Of a DNA stretch of 64,000 nt, positions 1-14,600 are shown in pieces. The first letter of the stretch is position 1; each line of letters starts with the position of its first letter. Origin of the DNA: Manduca sexta (Eukaryota > Arthropoda > Insecta > Lepidoptera > Sphingidae); the NCBI RefSeq assembly GCF_014839805.1, contig NC_051129.1, positions 5,832,920-5,896,919 of the forward strand, given 5' to 3'. The position numbers were made by a program, and so were the translations under genes. Under the pieces are notes generated by a model that was not told the origin of the DNA, made no database searches, and saw only the letters and a list, made by a program, of their open reading frames with translations.

Positions 1-119
1 TGGAATCTGTCAATAGATCAAATAGTGAAACCCATAAAATGTGGACATGTTTTTTTTCTGCAACTCAATTACTTACCCATACGCATACATTATTGGTACC
101 AGTGCAACAAGTCAATATA

Positions 120-400
120 GAAGTGATGGGAGGGCACGGTACACACATCAGCAGCGACGGCGGCAGCGGCGGCGGCGGCGCGGTGGCGTCGAGAAGTGAT
201 CCCCAAAACAAACGAGTGGGAACGCGCGTGCCGAGCGGCAAGGCGGCGACGCACCATGTAAGCATGCCTCAGATTCCATTCAGAGGGTTTTATCGGTGGC
301 GACGGAGAGAGGAGCTGCGTACGCGCAAGAATTCGGGTGTTTGGGTGCGCTGACGAGCAGTGCTCACGGGGTCGACGACCGGGTAGCGCCGAGCGCCCTT
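120..400. other. GC/CpG-rich patch with (GGC)n run
   Basis: A run of GGC/GAC triplets (about 156-185) sits in a 280-bp CpG-rich patch surrounded by AT-rich DNA. Frames on both strands stay open for about 100 codons but give low-complexity Gly/Ala/Arg or Pro/Ala/Ser peptides typical of GC-rich non-coding DNA. It could be regulatory or part of a neighbouring gene's exon; nothing decides this. Confidence 0.35.
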
Positions 401-2827
401 TAAACGATTTTCTGAAGTGATTCTTGATTGTCGACATATCTCGCCACCGGAGTTGTTTCACTTAAATTTTATCAATTCTATCTTCCAACAATAAAATAAC
501 TCTGGAATTTTATCTTGTTTTTTAAAAATAACTTATTTTTTTACATGGCACTTGCACATTTTGCGAGAAACTTGATATGTTCGTAAGCAATAAATATAGT
601 TTTATTTAAGTTACTTGTAAACTATGTAATTAATCGAATTCGACCTCATTGATGTTATTTATTTTGTATACGGGTTGAGAAAATATTTAAGGAATAAATT
701 AAAGTTTATTCGGCTCCACACAATCGCTAAGCATAGCGCAGTATGAGAGCCGCGGTGCCTGTAAGTTGTTTCCTGTTATAAATTACTCGATTCTCGGAAT
801 ACTGATAACATATCCAATAAGGCAGTAAACTTTATACAATAGTTAATATAAAGCCCCCGTTAACTATAAATCTCTGGCGCATAAAAATACACTTGTTTTA
901 AATATCAGTATGTTGTTTAAACATATTGTATGTGTTCTTTGGGTTGGCTTTTCGTATAATTAATTCTATTGGTGATTTAAATCGAAATGTATTGTAATAT
1001 ATGTTGATATTGAGATTAGGCAACACAATATATACAAAAAAATATCCCGTTATAAATAAAAGCTTCTTTGATTTTGTTGATTTCTTTTATGGGGTATGTA
1101 GGTAGTTATTATTAAATGACTCAGTTCATAGCTGGGTCTCAAGAGATGTAAGTTACAATTATCTTTGTTTCCCATGTTATCCTCGTCAACCAACGGACAT
1201 AGAAATCAAGACTCGGATGAGACACCCTAAAGAAGAACTTGTCGATGATCTCCTAGTGCTTAAATATTATATTAATGCTCAAACATTTCTTTTATTACAT
1301 TAAAACTGATGATAAAATGTATAAATAATAATAACAAACATAAGATTACTAAAAGCTCTATATTAATAAAAATGGTATACGAATTTAACTAGGTAAAAGA
1401 AAGCTAGTAAATAATCAAATGTATTTACCTTTTTTATTTTTATTAATGGGCCTCAATAAATGCCGTTTGCAATGGTCAGTAAACATCAAACGATTGCGAA
1501 ATGTCGGTAACCTTCCGATACCTTAATTCCACGTGACATAGCAGCGGAATATTACGTCATCCCTCGCTTCTTCACTTCACAAATTGATTGACAAGTTAGC
1601 TCCCAAGTCTCAACGGTCTGGAATTTCCGGTTGGCTGTCACATTCATATCAGATCGTGATTTAAAGCCCATACAATAAATTACGTACTTTGGGTATAGCG
1701 GAGGTTTGAACTTATTCAGAGGGGAACATGTGTTAGGTTAAATAAAATTTATAATCATTGTGACAGTTTACTGCGGATGGGAAGCGAGTTTGTCGTGCTT
1801 TTGATTTGAAAACGTCATGGTGTAAGGCGCTGTTTACAAGACATTATAAACTCGCGCGCTTTATCCGGAATATAGGAAATCGTAATCGAACTTATTATTC
1901 TATTGGATATAATTATTTTTTGTTTCTTTTATTCTTACTTACTTTTAATAAATGTATGAGAAATGTTTATTAGGATATTAAGACGACAAATAGTTTTTGT
2001 GTGGACGTAAAACGTTCCCATTAATTTAGTGACCTTCACCTAGACCCAGTGAAATATATTTAATAAGCCGCGTAGTTAACGGCTGCCGACAATAATCCTC
2101 TTACCTATGGCCTACAACACCATGTAATGCTGTCACTAATCACCTGTACCTACACTTTTATTCATATAAATAAGCACATATGGCGATCTGAACACACTTT
2201 GCTCGGGAATAATTCTAGGAGTCCAAGATGATTAGGGTCATCACAAAAATTGAGTCCGTTATTAACAAAGTTGTATTTTAAAAAATTTGCTTTTCAAACT
2301 AACATAACATTATGAAAAATATTCACACATTGTCCTGAAGGTGTAATTAAATTTCTAAAGTCTTAGAATGACATAACAATATTACCGTCCTTCGACTTTT
2401 CGTTGACCCCAGTAGGAACAACGTCGATCACCTTAGGGAACTAATTTCGTCCAATACCTTACATTATACGAATAGATATACATAGTATGACTGCTTAATC
2501 TCAAAAAACATCCAGAACCATCGTTCCCGAGCATCATAATATGTCGCTCCAGTAATAAGTTGGTTTAATTTATATTCTTTTTATGACTTCATCGTCATAC
2601 TTCGGTTTTTAGAAAATTTGGTGGTAGGTCTTTCATATGTGTGTGGCAGGGTAGGTGCTATCAAAATGCCTATTTCAAGCAGCAGTGTGTAATCACTGTT
2701 GTGTTCCGGTTTGAAGAACATTGTAGGCAGTGTAACTACTGGACATAATAAGACTTAACATTTCGTGTCTCAGGATGGCGAGCGTAATAGAATGCCAAAC
2801 AATACTTTGTAATTCAAGGAGTTGCAT

Positions 2828-2913
2828 GGTGTTTCTACTGTTTATGGGCGGTCGTATCGCTTACTAACAGGCGAACAGCAAGCTCGTTTCGTCATTCAAA
2901 GCATTAAAAAAAA
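2828..2913 (+). repeat. Retroposon 3' end with short poly(A)
   Basis: The segment reads 'gggcggtcgtatcgcttact', then 'aacaggcgaacagcaagctc', and ends in a run of A. It resembles the 3' tails of non-LTR retroposons that are very common in Lepidoptera ('cttaccatcaggcgaacc' type). Only the tail is present and no reverse transcriptase is seen. Related tails appear at 12068-12125 and 52505-52577. Confidence 0.5.
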
Positions 2914-5581
2914 GTACCAATTGTTATACCAATAAATTTATCTATAAATGTATCCCAATAAACGAACATATACATAAACACGTGACATAAATCCAAGCCT
3001 TAGCCTCTTTCTTAATCCATCAAATATGGTCCGGAAATCCAACAGTAGCTAAATAAATGCCGTGCAGAACTTTTGTATCTACAGGTTTATAACCCGACCG
3101 GGCCCCGTTTATCGCTGCTCCCGTTCCATTTACATTCGATAAGGAATACTTTTGTTACGCGGTAAAACCATGGCGACAGCTTTGCGTATTTAACTATTAT
3201 AATGTTGGAACCAAAATTTTAAATTGTTATAAGACATGTTTGTTAGACAAACGAGTTACAAACTTATGGAAACTTGTGAGGTAGTGGCCGAAATACGACT
3301 AACTATATTCCTGTACAGAAAAGGCAAAGTATCTTAGATCATGAACGAGATGATAATGATTTCATTTCATTATATTAAAGTGATTTATATAAAAAATATT
3401 TTTATTTATTAGAAAATATTTCTCTTCTGCATATCAACGATGATGTACCTTTCAATTCATAAAAGTTTTACTACACTCATTTAATTGAAGCTAAGAAGGG
3501 AATAAAGGATTTCATTAGCACAACTTCAGGGACAGATTTGCTTTTGTTTCATGTTACGTCATAATCCCATCTTTTTCGTTTGTGCAGTTGAAACAGCCTA
3601 AGAAATTTGATACTTTATAGTTCATACGTCCAAGTAGCTATCCCGTGAATATTACCAGGTAAACAAAAGCTTGGCAAATTATTTCTTTATAAATTTGAAT
3701 AAAAAATTGTCCTACCTCGGAAACAATAATAACCTATCTAAATTTCGCCATTGATTTATATCACTATTTCAATAAGTTACGTAAGTTGACATTATTCAGC
3801 GAAGTTATTACACCCATCTTATAGATACAAGATGTATCATGAGTGTGATCCTTTAGAATATAACTTATGATGAACAGAGGTATGGGTATTTGAAAACATC
3901 TACAGCCTTAAGACCACCGGTACCTTAACATGAGAAGGAGAGTAGCTTCCATACACCATATCATTAAATTGTCAATAAATGTCTTATATCTGCAATAAGG
4001 CGTTAATAAGATTAACCGTACATTTTGATGTGTCTATGTCTTAATATGTAAAACGCGTAGGTGATCTTTCGGCTGTAGACATTTCAATATTAAAATCATG
4101 TACGAGTAATTAAAACACACCATCATTATGCTGCAATTTATATTATATATAAAACAAAATTATCTTAAATAACAATATATTAAATTCGTAATTTATATAA
4201 CAGTGCCGTTGAGCTTTGAACTATAGCACGTAATATAAACAACTAAATGCATTTTCCAAAAGAAATTTATCAACTTACATCGGAACTACGTTTATTTACA
4301 ATTAGATAAGATACGTACGTGAATCACAATATTTATAATTTAATTAACTTTGGAAAACATTCACGTTGAAAAACATCTATTCATATTCGATATTTTTCAT
4401 ATTGTATCGATTAAATCGAATTAATTTAAAATAAATATAATATATTGTCTTTTTAATTTTATCTATCAAGGTTTGTACTTGTCAATTGGAAATAAGTAAA
4501 CGTTTGTAAAGATACGATTGTAAGTTAGGCGTTACAATAATTACTATCTATGAAATATGAGTAAGCTGAAACGATCAACAATATCAAAGTACACTATCGA
4601 GAATCTCACCCGCGCTAACATTGACAAGCACAACCTTAATTAATGCACTACTTATCATATAATTTGGCTTAAAATTAACTCAGTACTCCTGAATGACACT
4701 AGCGTTAGTAGTATATTAATTTGGCGACATGCTACCTTATTTCCAGTACTATAAGAATTATTGCTATTGGTAGAAGTCTATACTACTTAATTGTTTTGTA
4801 AATATCTAGTTTACTTTCAAATATAATAACGCATGCAACACTCATGTAAATTACTAAAGGAATATCAGAAAATATTCTAGCCGAAATATAGCAAACGACA
4901 TCCATAATATGGCAATATTGTTGTTGAAACCAACCCTTAACATAGAGTATTAATACATAACAGGAACATTTGTGTCTAAAATGAAAACACGATGTAGATA
5001 TGTAACTCATATTGCGATCATCAAGCAAAGATCAGTAGGAACTGAAACTATGTATATAAAATTGGCATTTAGCAGTAATTCTTACTTTGTACTAACAACG
5101 CCTTGTTTACGATATTCTTATTTACAACATAAGAAGTTCTACATTGCACAGGGACTATGTTATTGTAGCCTTGCAGTGGACAACTTTTAAGTTAGAGCTC
5201 TTAAAAATGTAGAATAAATTTAGAGCAGAGTACAATACGACTGTACGTAATTGTTCGTCTATATATTGTTTAAAATTTAATGTTATTTTTAGATTAAAAT
5301 ACTCGTAGTTCACGAATTGATATCAATAGTTAAGTTAATATCATCTATCATAATTGAAAATTTTGAAACATTATTTGCTTTATGATCTGTTCTACACATT
5401 ATCTAGTTAAAATCGATTGCATTACTCGTATTAAGTTCGTTTTTCCTAACAGATATTCCTTAGTTATGATATTAACTATTTGTCGAGCTGTCTACGTACA
5501 AAATGAAGGGATATTATAACTACTTAGCTTATTAGTCGCCAGCGGGAAGGCACTCGGTGTTAGGGCTCGGAGGCCGGTGGT

Positions 5582-5660
5582 TTAACCGAGACCTACGTCC
5601 AGGCACATCATCACCACAAACCCGATGATGCAGCCCCACGTCGCCAGCTTCCCGTTGCCA
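5582..5660 (-). CDS. ZIP11: ZIP11 exon 7 (residues 324-349, TM8, stop)
   Basis: Acceptor TTATTTGCAG (AG at 5662-5661). The first base completes Ser324, then [20 protein letters not shown] and DVGLG followed by TAA at 5584-5582. The GNGKLA..GFVVMM.LDVGLG end is the signature C-terminus of ZIP11, so the gene is complete at the 3' side. The exon is too short to appear as an ORF of its own. A possible minus-strand poly(A) signal ATTAAA lies at 5281-5276, about 300 bp downstream, but this is not decisive. Confidence 0.95.
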
Positions 5661-8600
5661 CTGCAAATAAAATTTTATTTTTATACCACACTTACTTTTG
5701 GCTGCGGCTTCGCTCGGTGAAAGAGTTTTCAGGGATAAATATTTCCTGAGATGAAAGTAACCTCACTCAGGAGTGATTTAGCTTCCTATAAATTAAAAAA
5801 AACAATGCGGTCTAGTAGTTCCTGGGATTAGTGCGTGTAAACAAAAACCTCTTCAGCTCTATATATTAGTATAAATTCAGTTGACTGTGGTACTTAAAAC
5901 CATCTTTGTAGTCTCCAAGAGAGTTGACGTTAGACAAACAGTTTTAAAAACCTTAAATACTACAAAAAAATATTGTTGGGTATTAAGGAGATTACATTGC
6001 GGTATAAACTGATTACACAGAAATGAAATTTCAGAGCCTATTTTTATAAGCTTCAAAGTGCAATATACACATATGGTCAGTTAAATTAACTTTTGTGGCT
6101 TTAATGGTACATTTATGGACTTGTTACGCTGCATCAGTCTTTCAACAATAATTGAAGATATCTGAGTTTAGAGTAAAATGACATTCATAAATATGATACA
6201 CATTGTGCTCAGTTACAATGAATCATCAATTACTAATAGATAAGAAATTGTGTCCCGATTTTGTAAATATATTAAAATTATTGTCTGCTTTATGTACTGT
6301 ACTTTGAAGGAATGTTGCGAATAATAGTAGATGTAAAAATAATGCTTTTGCTGCTTAAAATATATTTTTTTTTATTACATATTACAATTTCAGAGGTAGC
6401 AGCCAAGACGCCTTTCCACAAACTTTAAAGTTAAAAGAGAACAACAAAATATATGTGGGAAAGACATATCCGATCGATAAGTTTATCGCTTGAAGATGTC
6501 ATTCCCATACATTTTTGTTTTTTGTATTAGCGTTAACGATTGTAGAAAGGCGTCTTGGCTACGCTCCCAGTTCTGATATATGTTAATTGCTATATTATTA
6601 ATTTAAAATGTTCCCATATCCGCATTTTACAAAGAGCGAAAAATAAAATTAGCTCTTATTGTTGTAGTTCGGTTACGATATACGCTGTACAAACACAATA
6701 ACATAGGGGTCCGTTATAAAATGCTGTCGTCATACAATACGGGCCATTGAGAAATAACGTGTAAACGATATTTGAATATCAATTAGGTAGCAAAATTACG
6801 ATATCGGAAAGACCGCCGATGGTGTTTGCGTCTCACGCACTCGGATTTAGAGAAACCGGCCGACCGGAATACTCTAACTGGAATTACGGGCCATTACATT
6901 AAAATAATTCCCGGTACTTAGGTACTCACTACCCGGACATTTTTATGCACATACCAAATTTTACTGGAACACTTAACGGACGTTTTTAACCATTCTGCGT
7001 ATTATATATTACTTCTGTATCGCGCCTAGAACAATGGATATTTTTTGGAGATTTTACAGATCTTACAGTCGGTCCTCTCTGGTAAATCTAGCTATTATAA
7101 CTGTCTATGGAAGTTGGTAAATATAAATTGCGTCTGTTCCGAATAAAAAATCGCACAGCACTTAGGAATAATGTAGTTTTAGAAATTACCAATTAAATAA
7201 AAGCTTGACCTTGATCGTATTAATGTGGATTCTATTTATGTGTAATAATAATAAATAATATCAGCCCTGTATTATATACCTGCCCACTGCTGAGCACGGG
7301 CCTCCTCTACTACTGAGAGGGATTAGGCCTTAGTGCACCACGCTGGCCTAGTGCGGATTGGTAGACTTCACACACCTTCGAAATTCCTATAGAGAACTTC
7401 TCATATGTGCAGCTTTCCTCACGATGTTTTCCTTCACCGTTAAAGCGAACGATAAATTCACAAAGAATACACACATGATTTTAGAAAAGTCAGAGGTGTG
7501 TGGCAGTCCGTTCCACACCCAACTAGGCTATCGCCGCTTATTTATGTATATGTAGGTATTTTAAAACAATATGAAACACAATTAATATTTAAGGACACAG
7601 AAGGCTCGTCAAAAATCCTCTGAGATGAAGAGTAAATTATACCAATTTATATATAATTTCTTAACATATCTAGACATGATACGCTTATTATGCTTAATCT
7701 TGTTTGTAAGTTACACGATCTAGTAATCTTCCGGCGTCTGGCGGCCTACCTGTGAGCCAGTTTCCTAAATCGAACCGAAAAGGAAAATTCCTGATCGTAT
7801 AAAAGGAAGTCAGTCGCAATTTAAAGATATTTCGAATAAAGAGTAGTTAAACAGTAACTTATGGCAGTAAGATATAGCATGACTGGCTCCCCTCAACCAC
7901 AGTCTCCTCCAGTGACAATGAATGTGGAATTGTAGCTTTGCTCATGCATTTTGTATTGCTGCTGTGATTAGCAGAGGTCCAAAGCATCAAATTTCTACTA
8001 CTACAACAACGACTAACAACTAGCACTGAATTGGGGGCGTTGGAGGATGTTCTTGTACCATTTGCTCTATTGCAGTAAATTTAATGAGGCTCAACAAATT
8101 TTCTTATACCTAGTAAATAACAATGTTTCTGCCTCATTTTCTGAATACTATCAGAAGAGCATAGTTCAGACGATCGCCTCTCATATCGATTCCGAAAGAG
8201 TTGTCTCATTCCTAGAAAGAAATAGTTGTGTATGTAACATAAATTCTCTGTATATTCCGTATTATTGCAGAATACAAATTTCCCAATCAAGTGATATTTA
8301 TTCATAATCATGTTAGTTTATGCTAAATGCAGAAAGACAAAGCCATGTATTCCAAAATTATGCACGATATAACCCCGCATAATGGGTAGCAATAGTTGCA
8401 CGTCTAATTGTATTGATTGTCACGTCACATCGTCTAGACAGCGGAAAAATACGGCTTTGGTAAATTTTCTTAGAATCCCAACATGTGCGCACGCCAGTTA
8501 TTTAATAAAGAGGGGAGCCTGCCGGGCTGCGGTGCTCGGGGGCCGTTACTTAACATTGCTGCATTTTACCAAATACGTTACCATTTTTTTTTATCGAATT

Positions 8601-11600
8601 CCATGTTAAAAATGTTAGTTCTTTTTGTGAAAGGATTCGAGTAATTAATACCACAAGAAGATTAAGTAGCAGTGTACTTTGTGTAATATACTAAGATCCT
8701 GGATGGATAAAAAAGATTGTAATGAAAAAATATTGTCTCCATTAACCTGATACATCACCCTAACACGTCAGGGGACGCAATTTTAAGTATATTTATTAAC
8801 GAGCTAATATTAGGGTCAGTAGTCACCTTGGCCTACCTAAGGGGACAGAGTGAATGGCGTGGTATTTAAATTAAATAAATTTACTATAATTTATTTAATT
8901 TTAATATCACGATGGTAATAATATATGGATTTTATTCTTTTTTTGCAAAACATTATACCAATAATGATGAGCTTTATAAAACAAGCTTTTGACAAATATT
9001 TTTGTAACTTTATACGTCGCGTTTACTAGTTTAGTTTTGTCATCAATACAATCAGTCATATTCGGAAAAAGTCGAATCCGATTATTAGATACAGTTATAT
9101 AGTATATACATTGCAATTTTTATGAATAACAGGTTTTTTTGAAATTTCAACGCAATCAATACACTAATTAAGTTATGGTACAAAGTTCGATGCCATCGGA
9201 ACATAAATCTTCGTGTATCCTTCATCATGGCATAAACATCGAACTAGAAAAATGACTGTGCATACATTAATTTCGGCAAGATGTTAAAATGTAAACAACA
9301 ACTTACAAAACTTTAAAATTGCATTATTAATTTATATAATTTATGCACATCAGCAAGCGATAGAGGCGAGCGTTTGCTCAATCCTGTTGATATACAAGAC
9401 GTTGTTATTAGACGATTACGACAGTTACATTGAGTAGTCGGGGCGGCAGTTTTGACATCCGCTTCGTGAGGACGCTACGCGTCGGAGTATGCCATGTTAA
9501 CGAGTTTGACAGAATGATACATTACGCATATTCCGATCACGCTCCATGGGGAACCCCGACTGTACACACGACACGAACCTAAATACCATCGCTGACATCA
9601 CACTAAAAAACTAAGGAATTTTCAACATCAAGTTATGTGGAAATGTAAGCGGTTTTATCTGCTTTTGGAATTATATTTTTTTTTATTGTTGATAACGCGC
9701 CATTAATAGACAATAAATTATTTTCGAGTAAATATTTTTTTATGCCTGTCGTGCGTATATTTGTTTTGTAGTTTTGCTTCCAAAAGTAGCAACATTTGTA
9801 TTTTATTGATCTTACTTTTGGAAATGATATAGTCAAATTAGTGTAAAAACCATAGTGCCAATTTATCACATAATTCTTTTATCAATTAATGCAAATACAC
9901 TACGTGTATTGTAACTTGTATTAATCGTAAATCTCCATAATTTGGTATCATCGACGAATTAGTCTCCATTGTGCTAGGTATCTAAAGTTTCAAATGGATC
10001 ATGCTAGCAAATGAGGATTACTACATTGAACTAAGACCAGTTCGTTCCCACAAGACCTTAATATTGACATGAAATTCCGATCGGTTTTCCCGAGCGCCTC
10101 CGTTTGTAATTGCCGATTTGGCTTTGTCTTTAAAATTACTCCCAAGCCGCCCTTAACATCACACGACTAAGTATGACACGTAATTAACTAAAATATACTG
10201 TGGCAAGCAAAAAACGTGCCAAATATGAGGCATTTTTAAAAAAGCATTGCCACGACTTTTATGAAAACACGTTTGTAACGAATTATGAATCTCAAATCTA
10301 ACAGCTGCTCGAGTAATAAATTATTCCAGCCAATTATGCTGAAAAAAATCTTTTTACTTTATTTTTATATAATTTGTTACTTTAGATGAGTGGCAAATTG
10401 GCAGTGCGTATAAGTTGTCCCGAAAAATGCCGGCGGTGATTAATCATACTTTATAACAGCTATTGTTAATCTGTCTCCCTGTGTTACTGAGGAGGATAAG
10501 CACCGTGATTCGATCGCAATACATAATGTGTATATCTCGAAACAAGTCACTCTGGAATGTTATTGGAAAGAATGTAATTTACAGATACGAGAAGGAATTC
10601 ATTTATTCTTTTTCATGCTTTTGAGATAATGCAATGTTTAAATTAAATGTAATGTTAGTAAAAATGGAAAACAGTTTAGGAACCTCCTAATATTTTATGA
10701 AGTTCTTATAAACTGAGTTGAAAATTCTAATTTGTTTGTTTTATTAAATGTTAACGCGAGTTTGTTATGTCCATGTTGTAATTGAAGAAATCCTGTCACG
10801 TACTCGGGTCGAGTCAACCATCAATTTGCATTGCCGTTATTGTTACATTACCAAGTAGCAGAGGATGAATAATTACTGAATATGAGACTTGACTTCTGAA
10901 ATCTAACTGTGACGATCGTAACAAAGATATAAGTTCAAAAATGTCTCTGCAGGAACGATCAGTAATTAGCCATTTGGACGCAAAATCATTTTCACAGGGC
11001 CGAGTCGTCAAGGACCGTCATTTCATCTCACACTAAAGAAAAATAAATAATCGTAAAAGATTCGCATTTAGTGGTAAACTCTTGTTACATTTGCATGCAG
11101 GATATCTATGATAATCGTAACCAATTTTGTTCGCAATATTATATTCACAATGGACACCGCATCGTAAAGCAAAACTTGCAAGCCTTGAGCCAGATTTTAA
11201 TGGAGGTCAGAGTGCTCGATGGTGAGGGTTGGTGGCTGGTGGTCGGGCAGTTGCATCACAGTGGTCTCTGGAGGTAGGTCAGGGAGTGTTGGACAGCTGC
11301 GCGCTGGATTCCCAGACGGTGACGTCAGCGCATAGACAAACTAGAGCAGCATCACCGGCTTTATCCCGGCAACAAACGTGTTATTTTATATATTTATTGT
11401 TATTGACAGTGGCGAGACGGTGACAAGCCCACGCACGGCGACGCACCGAATTTACTTCATAATCGTCGAGTGTGCGTATCGGGCGGCCGGTGCACGCCGC
11501 CCGGCGCCCGCCCGCTGCAAATAGACACGCCATAGCTTTGTCGCTCACCAATACTTTAATGGGCCACCGTATCATTGTTATTGAGAAAGCCGTGTCTCAA

Positions 11601-14600
11601 CGTGTAACAACGGTGTCCATTGAGAGCTTTACTCCGTGTTTTACGATTGCTCAAATGCACGTGGGATTTGTATGCTTTTCTGGCAACAAATAATAATTAA
11701 CATGATATGAAAATTGATGAGCATGTGGCTGAAAGTTCAGTTTCAAACATTTAAGAGTGTAATTTTGAACTTGTATATAATCTTAATTATTTAGCAACAT
11801 GCAAAGTTAGATAGACTTTATGTTGCATTTTTGTGATAGAGCTTTACTGTAGGCAATTTTGCCTTCAGGGTAGAGGAGCCGACTCCACATTGAAGCCACC
11901 GTTTCACTGAAAATCGAAGGGAAATGCTAGTTTTGGTATTGCATTTAACACGCTAAATAAAATGTCGAACGTTTATAAAGAAGCTCGCCCTCTCTATTCT
12001 CATTACTCTCTTGAATGGTGGGCGGCACATCATTGATTCCCATGACATCGAAGGCAACGAACATCGAAGTGATATCACTTGTAATTAGGTGATCCACCTT
12101 ACTCGTCAGTAGGTCTCATTACATAAAAATTAACCCGGTTCTCGAAAGGCTTCATGAACAGTCTGAGCTCGATTTTCTCATGAGTCATTTCTCTGCAAAT
12201 AGTATATAAAAATATGTTGAGCATACAGGAAGTCTAATGATTACAATCGGTTTAAAATAGTTTCTTAATTCAGGAAGATATTATCAACAAGCATCAGCGG
12301 ACGTGGACACGGACGTATCGGGGATGTGAACTGACACACGAATGTTGTTAGTTTATAATTTGTTGAACAATTAGAACAACATATAGGGAGAGCGATAAAT
12401 GTTGAGCTCGAAATGCAGTGCGAGGACAACGACAGCGCGCCGTCCGGGGTGTCAGACGGCGCGCCGCTATTTCGGGCGAGGGTATTTGCGTCGCGACGCC
12501 CGACGCCGCCGCATCCCGCGCCTACATCTTACATGCCACTTGCACTGTGCAAAACGCTATTATCTCACACTGTTATTGCAGCCATCTATTTTTTGTACAA
12601 ATTTCTCACACTCGCCGAAATCATCGCTTCAGTTGATTTTATTTAGCGCTGTTGCTGGGTACGCGTTGCGACTCCGTTTACAATTTTCTGAAGCTTTTAT
12701 AAAGTCACAATAGACGAGCACGTTGTTTTTCTCCAGATGACATGTTTATTGCATTTTTGAGACAATTTCGAGAATACAGTTTAATCTGTATTTCCACGTT
12801 TGTAACGTGAAGTTACAGTAAGTTTCGCATCTATTATGAACGATACGAACTATAATAAATGTATCTAATTTATACTCGACTGCTTTTAACTTCGGCGTGG
12901 CAATCCTTAATCAAGCAGTAAATAGGCGTCGTCAATCCACGTCGCTGCTGTATAAAGGTAAACTTTAAGACAAATCCTATATCGAGCTTAGTATTATCAG
13001 ACGCGAGATAAGGAGTTGAGCTTTGAGAAATCGATGTAAGTGTTGCAATCGCAATGTTGTGCAACTGTTGTATACAACCGTCCTGTGTATATCGCAACCA
13101 ATCAACATATTCATAGGAAACATTCGAATTTTGTTCGCACACTCGCTACGATTAACTTTATGCAAACATTTACATCAGACGTTTACAAAACAATCAACAA
13201 TGTTAAAGATGACACGGTAAACAAACATTATGCTTAATAAAGTTGCCAAAATTTACGGACACACGAAAATATTAAGAAAATGTTTACAATTCTACACAAT
13301 CTTTGTGTACGAGTTACTTTCATAAATACTGGCGAAAAAACATAACGAAGTTCGAAAAACGAATCACACGTATGTGATTTCAAATGTTTGTAGAACACAA
13401 AGCTGTGGAGCTGTCCTGAATAGCAAGTACAATTCCTGTTTGGGGCTGGTATAATGTAAACAATGAGCTCATAACGTTTCTGGACACACTGGCCCTGTGT
13501 CCGGAAGGGAAACGCGACCGGTCCGGGACAATGCCAAGATAGGATAATGGCGGCCGCTGTCGCCGGGGAGAAGGACCCGCGTCACACAGCTTTCGTCCTT
13601 CACTCGCACCCTAACCAAGACGCGCCTATTGATAGCTAACAAGCCGTCAAATTCATATCTAAAGGAATACGCACACAAATCTGCTCAATCAAGATATGGT
13701 GCGACCCTCGTTAGTACAATTGTGGGTTAAGCTTGCGGATTATACATACCCTCGTCTGTCTTGTCTCGCAAGTTAACAACAACGTTAACAATTACGCAGA
13801 ATCAAAACATGTGCACGAAATATTATTTGTCTGCACTAAACGGATGTTATCGGATGTGAAAACTGTAGTAACGTATTGAGTAATTATGGTGGACCCGTCC
13901 ATTAGACTTAGACGCGAGGGCCACGTTTGGACATTGGACGAGGGTGATAACAAAACCGCTTTATCTGAAGGGGACCTCGCACAAACTCAAGGTAACATTC
14001 TTTACTTTATCTCCCTCTATTCATTGCCGGACCATGTAGAATTAGATGAATTGATATATAATTTATCATTTGTCTGGTAATATCTGCATGAAGGGTAAAA
14101 ATTATCGAGAGTTTTTTGAAACGAATTATAATCGAAACCGTAGGTAACTGTACTGTTTTCATGTTACGTTTCTTTTAAAATAAGTTGGCTGATTTTTAAC
14201 AATAATAAAAGGTAGATAAGGAATCTCTGTGGATTTGCATCGGTACGGCAACACAATTTAAAACGTAAATGTGAAAACCAAATAATATGCATGAGAAAAG
14301 ACCGTACTGAATAGGTATCCTGGTAAGGGAAAAAAGGCGACAACTGCACATTATCATTGTATTTTTAGCGAATAACCTTTATTTACAAGTACGACAAAAG
14401 TTCAGTAGATCTTGATGCAAAAGCACAGTATAATGCCGAGCTTTTCCTACATAGACTATTTCAGTTATGTGTGATTCAAGAGAAAACGACAGTAGTCGTG
14501 GTTTTACAATTGCGTAAACTATAAAATGGATGATTAATGGGAATTATAGCTCATACTAAATTAAAGCACAAATAGATTTAAGCTTAAGTTTTTGTTTAGC

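Larger units (their letters stand above)
1..5581. other. 3' flank of ZIP11, mostly featureless AT-rich DNA
   Basis: No coding region is supported here. Besides the GC-rich patch at 120-400 and a retroposon end at 2828-2913, I see only AT-rich sequence with scattered short frames lacking any recognisable protein motif. It must hold the 3' UTR of ZIP11 directly left of 5582, of unknown length. Confidence 0.6.

Noticed and set aside
7358..7555. 65-codon frame
   Set aside because: Lies entirely in a tRNA-derived SINE; not a protein gene.
8047..8307. 86-codon plus-strand frame
   Set aside because: No homology recognised, and the opposite strand is open too; AT-rich intron sequence.
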